This document shows positions 1 to 6,611 of a DNA stretch of 6,867 nt, in pieces (position 1 is the stretch's first letter; every line of letters starts with the position of its first letter). Position numbers and translations under genes: made by a program. This DNA is from Verrucomicrobiales bacterium (GTDB taxonomy: Bacteria > Verrucomicrobiota > Verrucomicrobiia > Verrucomicrobiales > DEV007). The notes under the pieces were generated by a model, which saw only the letters and a program-made list of their open reading frames with translations, did no database searches and was not told where the DNA came from. The stretch spans positions 1 through 6,867 of the forward strand of contig JAGNMT010000201.1 of the NCBI GenBank assembly GCA_017991025.1. The letters run 5' to 3'.

Positions 1-114
1 GGTCATGTCTGCCCGAAACGGCATTTCATCTCCGAAGAGGAAGCCCCGGAGGAAAAAGACCTCTTCGAACCTGACAGCCGGAGCGCCTGGGGCGAGCTCG
101 ACAAGTGGGGGTGA
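1..114 (+). CDS. C-terminal end of an unidentified protein (partial, 5' end outside window)
   Basis: The first forward frame is open from base 1 and stops at TGA 112-114, giving 37 residues. The tail is acidic, with the runs SEEEAPEEKD and LFEPD, and ends AWGELDKWG. About 27 of 37 codons end in G or C, as in the neighbouring genes. This supports a real C-terminus over the overlapping ATG frame at 5-211, which is rich in Arg, Lys and Ser and runs into glnS. The segment begins GHVCPKRHF, a Cys/His/basic patch, but it is too short to assign a family. The stop lies 71 bases before the glnS start, on the same strand, so the genes could be co-transcribed; no convincing terminator is visible between them. 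The function is unknown, and a non-coding explanation cannot be excluded from 37 codons. Confidence 0.5.
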   Translation, partial: GHVCPKRHFISEEEAPEEKDLFEPDSRSAWGELDKWG

Positions 115-185
115 CGCGCGGATACGACAGGCGATCTCGTTGCACCATGGTGAAAACCGGTTAGTGTCCGGCTTCCATTTTTCTC

Positions 186-1865
186 ATGAGCGTGACGCCC
201 AACCCTTCTAAAGACTTTATCCGGGAGATCATCGACGAAGATCTCTCCTCTGGAAAACACGATAGTACCGTGACCAGGTTCCCCCCCGAGCCGAACGGGT
301 ATCTGCACCTCGGGCACGCCAAGTCGATCTGCCTGAATTTCGGGATCGCGCAGGAATACAACGGCCGCTGCCACTTGCGCTTCGACGACACGAATCCGAC
401 AAAAGAGGACGTTGAGTATGTCGATTCGATCAAAGAAGATATCAAGTGGCTCGGCTTCGACTGGGGGGAGCACCTCTATTTTGCCTCGGACTATTTCGAC
501 AAGCTTTACGACTGGGCCATCTACCTGATCAAGGAAGGCAAAGCCTACGTCGACGACCAGACCCCGGCGGAAATGAAGGTGAATCGGGGCGACCTCCAGA
601 CCCCGGGAACCAATAGCCCCTTTCGCGACCGCCCCGTCGCCGAGAACCTCGATCTGTTCCAGCGGATGAAAGCCGGAGAGTTTGCCGACGGACTTATGGT
701 CCTGCGGGCCAAAGTCGACATGGCGCACCCGAATCTCAACATGCGCGACCCGGTCCTTTACCGCATCGTCCATGCCGAGCACCATCGCACCGGCGACAAG
801 TGGTGCATCTACCCGATGTATGACTACACGCACGGCCAGAGTGACGCGATCGAGTTCATCACCCACTCGCTCTGCACCCTGGAGTTTGAGAACCACCGGG
901 CTCTCTACGACTGGTTCCTCGAAAGCCTTCCCGTGCCGTCACACCCTCGCCAGATCGAATTCTCGCGCCTGAACCTGAACTATACCGTCATGAGCAAGCG
1001 CAAGCTGCTCCAACTCGTGACCGAGGGCCGCGTCAGCGGATGGGACGACCCGCGCATGCCGACGCTCTGTGGCATCCGGCGTCGGGGTTATCCGCCGGCA
1101 GCGATCCGTAATTTCTGCAAGACGATCGGAATCACCAAATTCGAGAGCACGAATGATTTTGCGTTGCTCGAAAACGCGGTCCGCGAAGTGCTGAACAAGG
1201 AAGCACCGCGCTACATGGCGGTAATTGATCCGATCCGTGTCGTCATCACGAACTACCCCGAGGGGCAGGTCGAGGAAATGGAAGCGGTAACCCATCCCGA
1301 AAATCCCGAAAGCGGAACACGAACGGTTCCCTTTTCGCGCGAACTCTTTATCGAGCGCGAAGACTTCATGGAGGATCCGCCGAAGAAGTTCTTCCGCCTT
1401 TCTCCCGGAGTCGAGGTGCGGTTGCGCTTCGGTTATTTTATCCGGTGTGAAGAAGTGATCAAAGACAGCGCGGGCGAAATCGTCGAGCTTCGCTGCACCT
1501 ACGATCCGGAGACCCGCAGCGGCGAGACCCCGCCGGATGGACGCAAGGTCAAAGCGACCCTCCACTGGGTCAGCGCCGCGCAGGCAATCGACGCGGAAGT
1601 CCGTCTCTACGACAGGCTCTTCATGACAGAAGCGCCTGATCGCGGCGAGAGATCGTTCCTCGACCATCTCAATCCGGATTCCCTCAAGGTAGTCTCCGGA
1701 GCGAAGCTGGAACCGAATCTCGGACGGATCACTCCCGGTGAAACGGTGCAATTTGAACGCCTCGGCTATTTCTGCGCCGACAAGGACAGCACCCCTGACC
1801 AGCTCCTTTTCAATCGAACCGTGGGACTGCGCGACTCGTGGGCAAAGGCAAAAGAAGAGGGTTAA
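186..1865 (+). CDS. glnS: Glutaminyl-tRNA synthetase (GlnRS, EC 6.1.1.18)
   Basis: This cytoplasmic class Ic aminoacyl-tRNA synthetase joins glutamine to tRNA-Gln using ATP. The 559 residues are close to the roughly 554 of the E. coli enzyme. The catalytic Rossmann domain occupies about residues 27-340. It carries the HIGH-type motif HLGH at 41-44, within PPEPNGYLHLGH, and the KMSKS-type motif VMSKRK, with MSK at 269-271. D67 in RFDDTNP and Y212 in YDYTH align with E. coli D66 and Y211, which contact glutamine. The C-terminal part, about 341-555, matches the anticodon-binding beta-barrels and ends with the conserved FNRTVGLRDSWAK. The ATG at 186 gives the conserved N-terminus leading to the HIGH motif at the expected distance, so the start is secure. 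The 20 bases before it are pyrimidine-rich with no Shine-Dalgarno sequence. No frameshift or missing catalytic motif is seen. A direct GlnRS implies that tRNA-Gln need not be charged through the GatCAB transamidation route; GatCAB presence cannot be judged here. Confidence 0.98.
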   Translation: MSVTPNPSKDFIREIIDEDLSSGKHDSTVTRFPPEPNGYLHLGHAKSICLNFGIAQEYNGRCHLRFDDTNPTKEDVEYVDSIKEDIKWLGFDWGEHLYFASDYFDKLYDWAIYLIKEGKAYVDDQTPAEMKVNRGDLQTPGTNSPFRDRPVAENLDLFQRMKAGEFADGLMVLRAKVDMAHPNLNMRDPVLYRIVHAEHHRTGDKWCIYPMYDYTHGQSDAIEFITHSLCTLEFENHRALYDWFLESLPVPSHPRQIEFSRLNLNYTVMSKRKLLQLVTEGRVSGWDDPRMPTLCGIRRRGYPPAAIRNFCKTIGITKFESTNDFALLENAVREVLNKEAPRYMAVIDPIRVVITNYPEGQVEEMEAVTHPENPESGTRTVPFSRELFIEREDFMEDPPKKFFRLSPGVEVRLRFGYFIRCEEVIKDSAGEIVELRCTYDPETRSGETPPDGRKVKATLHWVSAAQAIDAEVRLYDRLFMTEAPDRGERSFLDHLNPDSLKVVSGAKLEPNLGRITPGETVQFERLGYFCADKDSTPDQLLFNRTVGLRDSWAKAKEEG

Positions 1866-1892
1866 GTCCCCGGCTTTACCCTCTTTGTTCTC
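1855..1892 (+). terminator. Probable intrinsic terminator overlapping the glnS stop codon
   Basis: AAGAGGGTTAAG at 1855-1866 pairs with CTTTACCCTCTT at 1874-1885. This gives 11 base pairs with one T-T mismatch (1863/1877) around a 7-base loop, TCCCCGG. Five pairs are G-C. The stem is followed by TGTTCTCT, a T-rich but interrupted tail. The left arm includes the last glnS codons and the TAA at 1863-1865, so a ribosome finishing glnS would cover it. The hairpin would form only after the ribosome leaves or when translation is inefficient. It may end glnS transcription or only reduce read-through into the next gene. The short imperfect T-tract keeps confidence moderate. Confidence 0.5.
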
Positions 1893-1934
1893 TCCTCCCC
1901 TCTCCAACTTCTAACTCCCTTTCTCAAACGCCTC
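1886..1934 (+). promoter_or_regulatory. Pyrimidine-rich leader of the giant haem protein gene, without Shine-Dalgarno sequence
   Basis: The whole intergenic spacer 1866-1934 is 56/69 pyrimidine, and this part is the densest, with long C/T runs at 1888-1905 and 1915-1925. There is no GGAG or AGGA element in the 20 bases before the ATG at 1935. Translation must therefore start by another route, for example an unstructured C/T-rich leader bound by ribosomal protein S1, or coupling to glnS translation. A weak -10-like TCTAAC at 1910-1915 with TTGTTC at 1885-1890 is too poor a match and too widely spaced to call a promoter. Confidence 0.35.
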
Positions 1935-4900
1935 ATGACAAACCCATCGCTTTTCCTCACCACCCTCCTCCTCGCGACCGTAACAAGTCTCCTAACCCTG
2001 CCCGCGCAGGCGCAAACCAGTCCGAAGCCGCTCAAGGCCCTTCTTATCGCCGGGGGATGCTGCCACGACTATACGGGCCAGCAGAAAGTGATCTCTGAGG
2101 GAATTCAGGCGAGGGCCAACATCCAGGTCGATGTCTGGTGGACGGATGACAAGTCAGTGAACCCTCCCCTCTCTCTCTACGACAATCCGGACTGGGCAAA
2201 GGGCTACGACGTCATCATCCATGACGAATGCGCCGCCGGGAACAAGGATCTCAAGGTCCTGAAACACATTCTCGATGTGCATCAAACCATCCCTGCGGTG
2301 CATCTCCATTGCGCAATGCACAGCTTCCGCACCGGCACCGACGGGTGGTTCAAACACCTCGGGATCCAGTCAAACTCCCACGGTCCGCAGGAGCCGATCA
2401 AGGTGGAGTTCGTCGACAAGGCGCATCCGATCACGGCATCACTACAGAACTGGACCACGATCAAGGAGGAACTCTACAACAACGTCAACGTCTTCGACGG
2501 CCACCCGCTCGCGATGGGGAAACAACTCGTGAAACGCGACGGCAAGGAAAAAGAGGAAGTCTCCATCGTTGTCTGGACCAACGAGAAGCAGGGAGCGCGC
2601 AGCTTCAGCACGACCCTCGGTCACAACACGGAGACGGTCGCTGATGGACGCTACCTCGATCTCATCACCCGCGGCCTGCTCTGGGCCTGTGGAAAACTCG
2701 AAGGGGACGGCTATCTGGGGAAACCCTTCACTGGTAAAAATGAGGTGACCTTCGTCAAAGGACTTGAACAGCCGAAAATCGAAGTCAAGGCCCCTCAAAT
2801 GCCCGCGACCGCTCCGGCCGGAGCCACCCTCGTCAAGGCGACGGCGAGCAGCGAGGAGACCGGGAAAAACAATTTCGCATGGCGCGCTGTCGACGGAGAC
2901 GGTGGGACCCGCTGGTGCGCCTCCGGTCCGCCAATGCCCCAATGGATTCAGCTGGAGTTCGAAAAACAGCAGGCTTTGACCGGAGCCAAAATCGTCTGGG
3001 AAAGCGGCAACAACGCCTATCAGTACACCATCGAAGGGTCCGCTGACGGAAAATCATGGGCGATGCTCAGCGATGCGTCGGGTAACACCAGCCCCGGAGA
3101 CTCGGCAGCCGCGTTCGATGGAAAAGACCTTCGCTTTGTCAAAGTCACCTGTAAGGGTAGCAGCCAGGGCGGCTGGGCGAGCATCAAAGAACTTTCTCTG
3201 ACCGGCCCAGGAATCAAATCCCTTTACCCGAAATTGGATGGCAAGCAGGCAAAAGCCGCCGCTGGCAACGAATACCAGGCCCAGGGCAACATTGCACCGA
3301 AGATCGTCAAGATCTCCCCGCAGGAGGAAGCCGAGATCCTGAAGGACGTGAAGGTGCCTGAGGGTTTTGCCGTGTCCCTTTTCTCCAATTGGCAGGCAGC
3401 GAATTACCCGGTCTACGTCGCTGCTTCCCCATCCGGCGATCTCTATGTCTCGAGCGATGGCAATGGCTCTCTCGGTCGCGAACCCGGACGCGGTCGTGTC
3501 CTCCGGCTGCGTGACAAAGATGGCGACGGACGGGCCGACGAGGTGACGGAATTTGTGAAGAACGTCGATTCCCCGCGCGGCCTCATCTGGGATCATGACC
3601 GGCTTTACCTGCTTCACCCACCCCACATCAGCGTTTACATGGATCGCGACGGAGACGGCATCTCCGAAGAATCAAAAACGCTGATCGACGGCATCGCCTA
3701 TGGTTTTGCGGATCGTCCTGCCGATCACACGACGAACGGACTCGAACTCGGCATTGATGGCTGGATCTATATCGCCGGAGGCGACTTCGGCTTTCTCAAA
3801 GCGACCGGGACCGATGGGCGCACGCTCCAGCATCGTGGCGGCGGAGTGATCCGCTTTCGCCCTGATGGATCCGGACTTGAAATCTTTTCCACGGGGACCC
3901 GGAACATCCTCGGCACCCCGATGAGTCCCCTTCTCGATCTCTTTGCCCGCGACAACACCAACGATGGCGGCGGCTGGGATGTTCGTCTCCACCATTTCTC
4001 CGGACTCGAGGACCACGGCTACCCGCGCCTCTACAAAAACTTCGGCGAAGAACACGTCCAGCCTCTCGCCGACTACGGCGGCGGCTCGGGATGCGGTTCC
4101 GTTTACCTCGACGAACCGGGAATCCCTGACGAATGGAACAAGGCCCCTATCACTTGTGACTGGGGACGCGCCGCCTCATTCCATCACTCGGTGCAGCGCC
4201 AGGGAGCGACCTTTGCCGAGATCACCGAGCCGCAGCCTTTCATCGGCATGACGCGTCCCACCGACGCCGACGTTGATGGCAAAAGCGCGGTCTATCAGGC
4301 AAGTTGGAAAGGACCGGCGACCTTCAAATGGGAAGGACCCGAAGTGGGTTACATTGTCAGGGTCACCCCGAAGGAGTTCAAAGCCGAAGCGCTTCCCGAT
4401 TTTGAAAAACTGAGCGACGCCGAACTCGTGAAAGCATTGGAATCGCCGAGCCACATCCGCACCCTTTCCGCGCAGCGGGCGCTCCTTCGCCGCGAGCCAA
4501 AAGCAGAGACAACCGCACTGCTCACCGAACTTGCGATGAACTCGGCCAAAGACCTGAAGGCCCGCGTCGCGGCTGTCTTCACGATCGGGCAACGGGGGGT
4601 GGCGAGCACTGCCAGCGCCCCGGTCATTGAAGCCCTAAAGCCTCTCCTCGCCGACGCTGATCTCCAGCCTTTCGTCCTGCGCGCGGCCGGTGATCTTGCG
4701 CTCGATCAACGAACCGCCGGTAAACCCGGACCGGCTCCGTCCGAGTGGATCATTGCCGGAACGCAAAGCACCGATGCCCGGACCAAGACCGAAGCCATCA
4801 TTGCCGCCGCCCGGCAGCAAACGACGGCAGCCGCCGGTGCCATTGCCGCGCTCCTCGGCGACAGCGACCCGGTCACCGCCCACACCGCCTTCCGGGCACT

Positions 4901-6497
4901 CGCCAGACTCGGCGCGGGCGAGGAAACTCTCGCCATTCTCGACGAAAAGAATTCGAACGCGGCGCAGCAAAAAGGAGCCGCTTTTGCGCTCATGCGTATG
5001 CACGATGTGCCGGGTGTCGTCGACGGCCTGATTACCCGCCTCGCGAAGGAGAAACGCCCCGAAGTGAGACACCTGTTGCTCGCCATCGTCTGCCGCCTCG
5101 CCAACCGTGAGGGCGAATGGACCGGCGACAGCTGGGGAACTCGTCCTGACACGCGCGGTCCCTATTACCAGCCGGTGAAATGGGCCGAGTCTGACAAAAT
5201 TCTGGGCGTGCTCAAAGAGGCGCTCAACAGCTCCGATCCCGAAGAAGCGGCCTTCCTCGTCAAAGAGATGAGCCGGAACCGCATCCAGTCGAACGACGCC
5301 CTCCAGCGCATCCTCACACTGGCAAAAGAAAATCCGTCAGTGTTGCCCGAAGCTGTTCAGCAACTCGTCGCTGCCGAAACTATTCCCGCCGAAGGTGTCT
5401 CTATCCTGATTCAGGCGATCTCGAATGAAAAATCAGAAGTGGCAACCCTTGCCTCCGCGATCACCGCCCTTACTAAAGTCGACGGCAACGAGGCTTTTGA
5501 CGCGTCACTTGCCGGATTCGGCAAGCTCTCGGCCCGTCTTGAGATCCTTCGAGCCAACCTGAAAGCGGCCGGAGAAAAAACCGACCCCGTGAAGGCAAAG
5601 AGTGACACTAAATACGCCAAATCCCTCCTCGGCGACGCGGAGAAACAGATCACCGACGCCGGGACCGCCTTTTTGGGAGCGCCCAAACTGGAGAACCATC
5701 ATCTCGCCGTTGAGAAGATCGCGGCAGAGAAGCCGGAATCCTCCGAAGGCAAATGGGCCAGTGCCGCCGTCCTCGCCCTCGCGACCCGTAATGGAGGGTC
5801 CCCCGAATCCAGAGAGATGTCGAGGAGGGCCATCGACAAGGCGTGGAATCTTCCGGCACAAAAAATCGCGCTGATTGACGCCGCCGTGAAAACAAAGAAT
5901 CGCTTTCTCGATGATCGCATTCTCGTCGCCACGACCGATGCGGACGTGGCCGTGGCCAAGGCGGCGAAGACCGCAGCGAAGGAGCTGAAGCTACAGGCCA
6001 AAGGAGAGGACAAAACGCCGAAAATCGGCACGCTGACTCCTGACAAAGCCCTCGCCGAAGTGCTCGCCCACAAGAATGGCGACGTCGCCCTCGGGGAAGC
6101 CGTTTTTGCCCGCGCCACCTGCGTCGCCTGCCACACGGTCAGTCAGTCCGAAAAACAAAAAGGCCCCTACCTCGGCAACATCGTCGAGACCTACAAGCGT
6201 CCCGACCTGGCGATGTCGATTCTTGATCCTAACAAAACGATTGCTCAGGGCTTCGCCACCAATGTCATCACTTTGAAGGGTGGTGCCGTGCAGATGGGAT
6301 TTATCACCAGCGAGCAGGGCGACAAGGTCACCCTGCGCGACATCGCGGCGCAGGAGTTCACCTTTGCGAAGTCCGACATCGAAAAGCGGGAGACCCTGCC
6401 TACCAGTATCATGCCCCCTGGCCTGATGACCAACATCTCCGTCCACGAGATGGCCAGTCTGCTCGACTATCTGGCCTCGCTCGTGAAGAAGAAGTAG
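1935..6497 (+). CDS. Exported ThuA / discoidin / PVC-type beta-propeller / HEAT / cytochrome c multidomain protein
   Basis: This 1520-residue protein is predicted to act in the periplasm or outside the cell. Residues 1-26 form a Sec signal peptide with a Leu/Thr-rich core and probable cleavage after AQA at 24-26. Residues 33-255 form a ThuA (class I glutamine-amidotransferase-like) domain with GGCCHDY at 40-46. Residues about 294-424 resemble an F5/8 type C (discoidin) carbohydrate-binding domain, with AVDGDGGTRWCASG and YTIEGSADGKSW. Residues about 473-812 match the PVC-type membrane-bound dehydrogenase beta-propeller, starting VPEGFAVSLF, with DxDGDG motifs at 527-532 and 570-575 and DNTNDGGGWD at 673-682. 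Residues about 815-1350 are Ala/Leu-rich helical HEAT-like repeats. Residues about 1365-1518 form the PVC-type cytochrome domain: CVACH at 1396-1400 binds one covalent haem, and M1493 or M1498 could be the distal ligand. No C-terminal membrane anchor is seen; the end is Lys-rich. Such proteins are usually annotated as putative dehydrogenases, and a role in sugar oxidation is inferred from the domains; the substrate is unknown. The ATG at 1935 is the first possible start after the glnS stop. Confidence 0.93.
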   Translation: MTNPSLFLTTLLLATVTSLLTLPAQAQTSPKPLKALLIAGGCCHDYTGQQKVISEGIQARANIQVDVWWTDDKSVNPPLSLYDNPDWAKGYDVIIHDECAAGNKDLKVLKHILDVHQTIPAVHLHCAMHSFRTGTDGWFKHLGIQSNSHGPQEPIKVEFVDKAHPITASLQNWTTIKEELYNNVNVFDGHPLAMGKQLVKRDGKEKEEVSIVVWTNEKQGARSFSTTLGHNTETVADGRYLDLITRGLLWACGKLEGDGYLGKPFTGKNEVTFVKGLEQPKIEVKAPQMPATAPAGATLVKATASSEETGKNNFAWRAVDGDGGTRWCASGPPMPQWIQLEFEKQQALTGAKIVWESGNNAYQYTIEGSADGKSWAMLSDASGNTSPGDSAAAFDGKDLRFVKVTCKGSSQGGWASIKELSLTGPGIKSLYPKLDGKQAKAAAGNEYQAQGNIAPKIVKISPQEEAEILKDVKVPEGFAVSLFSNWQAANYPVYVAASPSGDLYVSSDGNGSLGREPGRGRVLRLRDKDGDGRADEVTEFVKNVDSPRGLIWDHDRLYLLHPPHISVYMDRDGDGISEESKTLIDGIAYGFADRPADHTTNGLELGIDGWIYIAGGDFGFLKATGTDGRTLQHRGGGVIRFRPDGSGLEIFSTGTRNILGTPMSPLLDLFARDNTNDGGGWDVRLHHFSGLEDHGYPRLYKNFGEEHVQPLADYGGGSGCGSVYLDEPGIPDEWNKAPITCDWGRAASFHHSVQRQGATFAEITEPQPFIGMTRPTDADVDGKSAVYQASWKGPATFKWEGPEVGYIVRVTPKEFKAEALPDFEKLSDAELVKALESPSHIRTLSAQRALLRREPKAETTALLTELAMNSAKDLKARVAAVFTIGQRGVASTASAPVIEALKPLLADADLQPFVLRAAGDLALDQRTAGKPGPAPSEWIIAGTQSTDARTKTEAIIAAARQQTTAAAGAIAALLGDSDPVTAHTAFRALARLGAGEETLAILDEKNSNAAQQKGAAFALMRMHDVPGVVDGLITRLAKEKRPEVRHLLLAIVCRLANREGEWTGDSWGTRPDTRGPYYQPVKWAESDKILGVLKEALNSSDPEEAAFLVKEMSRNRIQSNDALQRILTLAKENPSVLPEAVQQLVAAETIPAEGVSILIQAISNEKSEVATLASAITALTKVDGNEAFDASLAGFGKLSARLEILRANLKAAGEKTDPVKAKSDTKYAKSLLGDAEKQITDAGTAFLGAPKLENHHLAVEKIAAEKPESSEGKWASAAVLALATRNGGSPESREMSRRAIDKAWNLPAQKIALIDAAVKTKNRFLDDRILVATTDADVAVAKAAKTAAKELKLQAKGEDKTPKIGTLTPDKALAEVLAHKNGDVALGEAVFARATCVACHTVSQSEKQKGPYLGNIVETYKRPDLAMSILDPNKTIAQGFATNVITLKGGAVQMGFITSEQGDKVTLRDIAAQEFTFAKSDIEKRETLPTSIMPPGLMTNISVHEMASLLDYLASLVKKK

Positions 6498-6510
6498 GCG
6501 CGGCAGCGCC
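6497..6510. other. Small perfect hairpin on the stop codon of the giant gene
   Basis: GGCGC at 6497-6501 and GCGCC at 6506-6510 form a five-pair all-G/C stem with the four-base loop GGCA. It begins at the last base of the TAG stop (6495-6497). No T-tract follows, so it is not a classical intrinsic terminator. It abuts the first REP-like copy, and the two may act together to protect the mRNA 3' end. A stem this short can arise by chance in GC-rich DNA. Confidence 0.35.
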
Positions 6511-6536
6511 GGTAGGGACGCACCGCCGGGGCGTCC
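6511..6536 (+). repeat. REP-like palindrome, copy 1
   Basis: A GGTAG head (6511-6515, containing GTAG at 6512-6515) is followed by a 21-base imperfect palindrome. GGACGC at 6516-6521 pairs with GCGTCC at 6531-6536. After an A-G mismatch, two more C-G pairs close on the loop GCC. A GTAG or GGAG head plus a hairpin is the layout of REP elements mobilised by RAYT (TnpA-REP) transposases. The element lies between convergent genes, a usual REP position. No RAYT gene is in the window, so the assignment rests on form alone. Confidence 0.6.
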
Positions 6537-6570
6537 GGTTGCTCGTCCGGATCAGATGCCCCCCTCTGGC

Positions 6571-6596
6571 GGACGCCTCGGCGAGGCGTCCCTACC
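6571..6596 (-). repeat. REP-like palindrome, copy 2 (inverted)
   Basis: Read on the minus strand, this starts GGTAGGGACGC, as copy 1 does, and matches copy 1 at 23 of 26 positions. Its palindrome, GGACGCCTCG at 6571-6580 with CGAGGCGTCC at 6582-6591, is perfect: ten pairs around one base. Compared with copy 1, one changed pair is compensatory (C-G replaced by T-A), and another change repairs the A-G mismatch to C-G. The pairing, not only the sequence, thus appears to be kept. The two copies face each other across 34 bases, like the paired REPs called BIMEs. No T-tract follows on either strand, so this is not a standard terminator, though it could stabilise both converging transcripts. Confidence 0.6.
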
Positions 6597-6611
6597 ATTT
6601 GAGAGTTCTCA

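Noticed and set aside
140..145. TTGCAC as a possible -35 box for glnS
   Set aside because: No acceptable -10 box lies 16-18 bases downstream, and promoter rules for this lineage cannot be assumed.
147..164. Five-codon open frame (ATG GTG AAA ACC GGT TAG) upstream of glnS
   Set aside because: It has no ribosome-binding site, no glutamine codons and no attenuator-like structure, so chance is the likely explanation.
157..171. CCGG-TTAGTGT-CCGG hairpin followed by a short T-run, as a terminator before glnS
   Set aside because: A four-pair stem made of a self-complementary tetramer is too short, and the T-run starts several bases later.
5..211. Plus-strand ATG frame of 68 residues overlapping the start of glnS
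   Set aside because: It is low-complexity (Arg/Lys/Ser), overlaps the secure glnS start, and conflicts with the better-looking frame at 1-114.
3..896. Long minus-strand open frame of 297 residues opposite glnS
   Set aside because: It lies antisense to a confidently identified glnS. Long antisense frames are common opposite GC-rich genes, and the translation shows no recognisable domain.
939..1907. Long minus-strand open frame of 322 residues opposite the rest of glnS
   Set aside because: It is also antisense to conserved glnS codons. The composition is rich in Arg, Asp and Leu, as expected from reading GC-rich codons backwards.
2442..2942. Minus-strand 166-residue frame opposite the ThuA and discoidin region
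   Set aside because: It is antisense to conserved domains and has no independent coding evidence.
4690..5152. Several overlapping frames on both strands within the HEAT-like region
   Set aside because: They are Arg/Pro/Ser/Ala-rich shadows of a repetitive, GC-rich, Ala/Leu-coding stretch.
6571..6600. Second REP-like palindrome as a bidirectional intrinsic terminator
   Set aside because: The stem is strong, but neither strand has a run of T after it.
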